Positions 5,803 through 6,309 of a stretch of 6,309 nt of DNA are shown one piece after another. How positions within the stretch are numbered: the first letter of the stretch is position 1; each line of letters opens with the position of its first letter. The notes below the pieces were generated by a model. The model saw only the letters and a list, made by a program, of their open reading frames with translations. It was not told the DNA's origin and searched no databases. Source of the stretch: JBEKDJ01 sp050014415 (GTDB lineage Bacteria; Desulfobacterota; BSN033; UBA1163); assembly GCA_050014415.1 (NCBI GenBank), contig JBEKDJ010000293.1, forward strand, positions 1 through 6,309, in the 5' to 3' direction. The translations under genes were made by a program, and so were the position numbers.

Positions 5803-5830
5803 CGTTACTCTCCAAGTTTAACCAGGATCT

Positions 5831-6286
5831 TCAACTCCCTTTCAGTTCAGAGGTACAGTTTGGACAGCGTGTCGCCTTAATCGGAATTGTGGAGAAACAA
5901 TACGTGCACTCTTTGGTTGTTGGCACAGCGGGTGGAGCCACTTCTGTTCTCCTGAGTTTATTGATATTTCGGATGAAAAGAAATACCACAAAAGCGAGGA
6001 TGAGGAAGTTGATGATGGTATTGATGAATACACCGTAACTGATTGCCACCGCACCCGCCTTCTTGGCCTCTACAAGTGATGTAAATGGACCAGCTACCGT
6101 CCCCTCCTTTAGAATAATGTAAAGGTTGGCGAAATCAACCTTCCCTAAGAGCAGTCCAATAGGCGGCATGATCACATCCGATACGAATGAATTGACGACA
6201 CCACCAAATGCAGCCCCTATAAGGATACCAACCGCCATATCAATGACATTCCCTCGCATCGCAAATTCCTTGAATTCTTTTAGCAT
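5831..6286 (-). CDS. mscL: Large-conductance mechanosensitive channel MscL with C-terminal zinc ribbon
   Basis: MscL is a homopentameric inner-membrane channel that opens under extreme membrane tension to release solutes during osmotic downshock. The 151-residue product shows the family signature clearly: KEFKEFAMRGNVIDMAVGIL, then GAAFGGVVNSFVSDVIMPPI (24-43) forming the first, pore-lining helix, a periplasmic loop, and a second helix near 82-107 (AISYGVFINTIINFLILAFV). After the cytoplasmic RNINKLRR, a linker leads to a small ribbon with Cys pairs C127/C130 and C141/C144 (CTYC, CPNC). This replaces or extends the helical bundle seen at the C-terminus of E. coli MscL. Zinc binding is inferred from the Cys spacing. 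AAGGAG at 6296-6301 lies 9 nt before ATG 6286. The promoter is outside the window. It is the first gene of a probable two-gene unit with the yihY-like gene. Confidence 0.96.
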   Translation of the reverse strand: MLKEFKEFAMRGNVIDMAVGILIGAAFGGVVNSFVSDVIMPPIGLLLGKVDFANLYIILKEGTVAGPFTSLVEAKKAGAVAISYGVFINTIINFLILAFVVFLFIRNINKLRRTEVAPPAVPTTKECTYCFSTIPIKATRCPNCTSELKGS

Positions 6287-6295
6287 CTTCGATTT

Positions 6296-6301
6296 CTCCT
6301 T
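6296..6301 (-). promoter_or_regulatory. Ribosome binding site of mscL
   Basis: AAGGAG on the minus strand sits 9 nt upstream of the mscL ATG, confirming the start at 6286. Only 8 further bases are visible, so no promoter can be judged. Confidence 0.7.
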
Positions 6302-6309
6302 GTGAGATA

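Overview
The window carries six protein genes, one cut off by the left edge, in about 6.3 kb of moderate GC. It looks like an accessory or loosely packed part of a Gram-negative, probably anaerobic or environmental bacterium. The response regulator with a C-terminal Cys-x2-Cys module, the large-conductance channel with a C-terminal zinc ribbon, and the BrkB-family protein with a winged-helix tail are combinations I associate mainly with Desulfobacterota (former Deltaproteobacteria) and neighbouring phyla. That placement is inference from protein style, not from a marker gene. There is no rRNA, tRNA, CRISPR array, transposase or integrase.

Left part (1-1115, + strand): the 3' end of a pyridoxamine-phosphate-oxidase-like split-barrel flavoprotein, about 365 bp without a convincing gene, then a small TfoX N-terminal-domain protein starting at TTG. 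A 718-bp gap follows (1116-1833). It holds no credible gene, but it has three consecutive hairpin-forming segments (1339-1557) and then a near-consensus sigma70-type promoter (1611-1640).

Middle (1852-4142, + strand): a 12-helix major facilitator transporter of unknown substrate. Next is a 497-bp gap with several inverted repeats, ending in a perfect 10+10 palindrome that touches the Shine-Dalgarno sequence of a response-regulator gene. That protein is a receiver domain plus a short Cys-rich module and has no recognisable DNA-binding output domain.

Right part (4474-6286, - strand): a two-gene unit, mscL followed 28 bp later by a yihY/brkB-family membrane protein, convergent with the response regulator. 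MscL is a tension-gated safety valve. Pairing it with a BrkB-family membrane protein suggests an envelope or osmotic-stress function, which is inference.

No complete, clearly new multi-gene system is evident. The most interesting signals are the palindrome at the response-regulator ribosome binding site, the structured gene-free segment upstream of the transporter, and the small Cys-rich modules fused to otherwise ordinary proteins.
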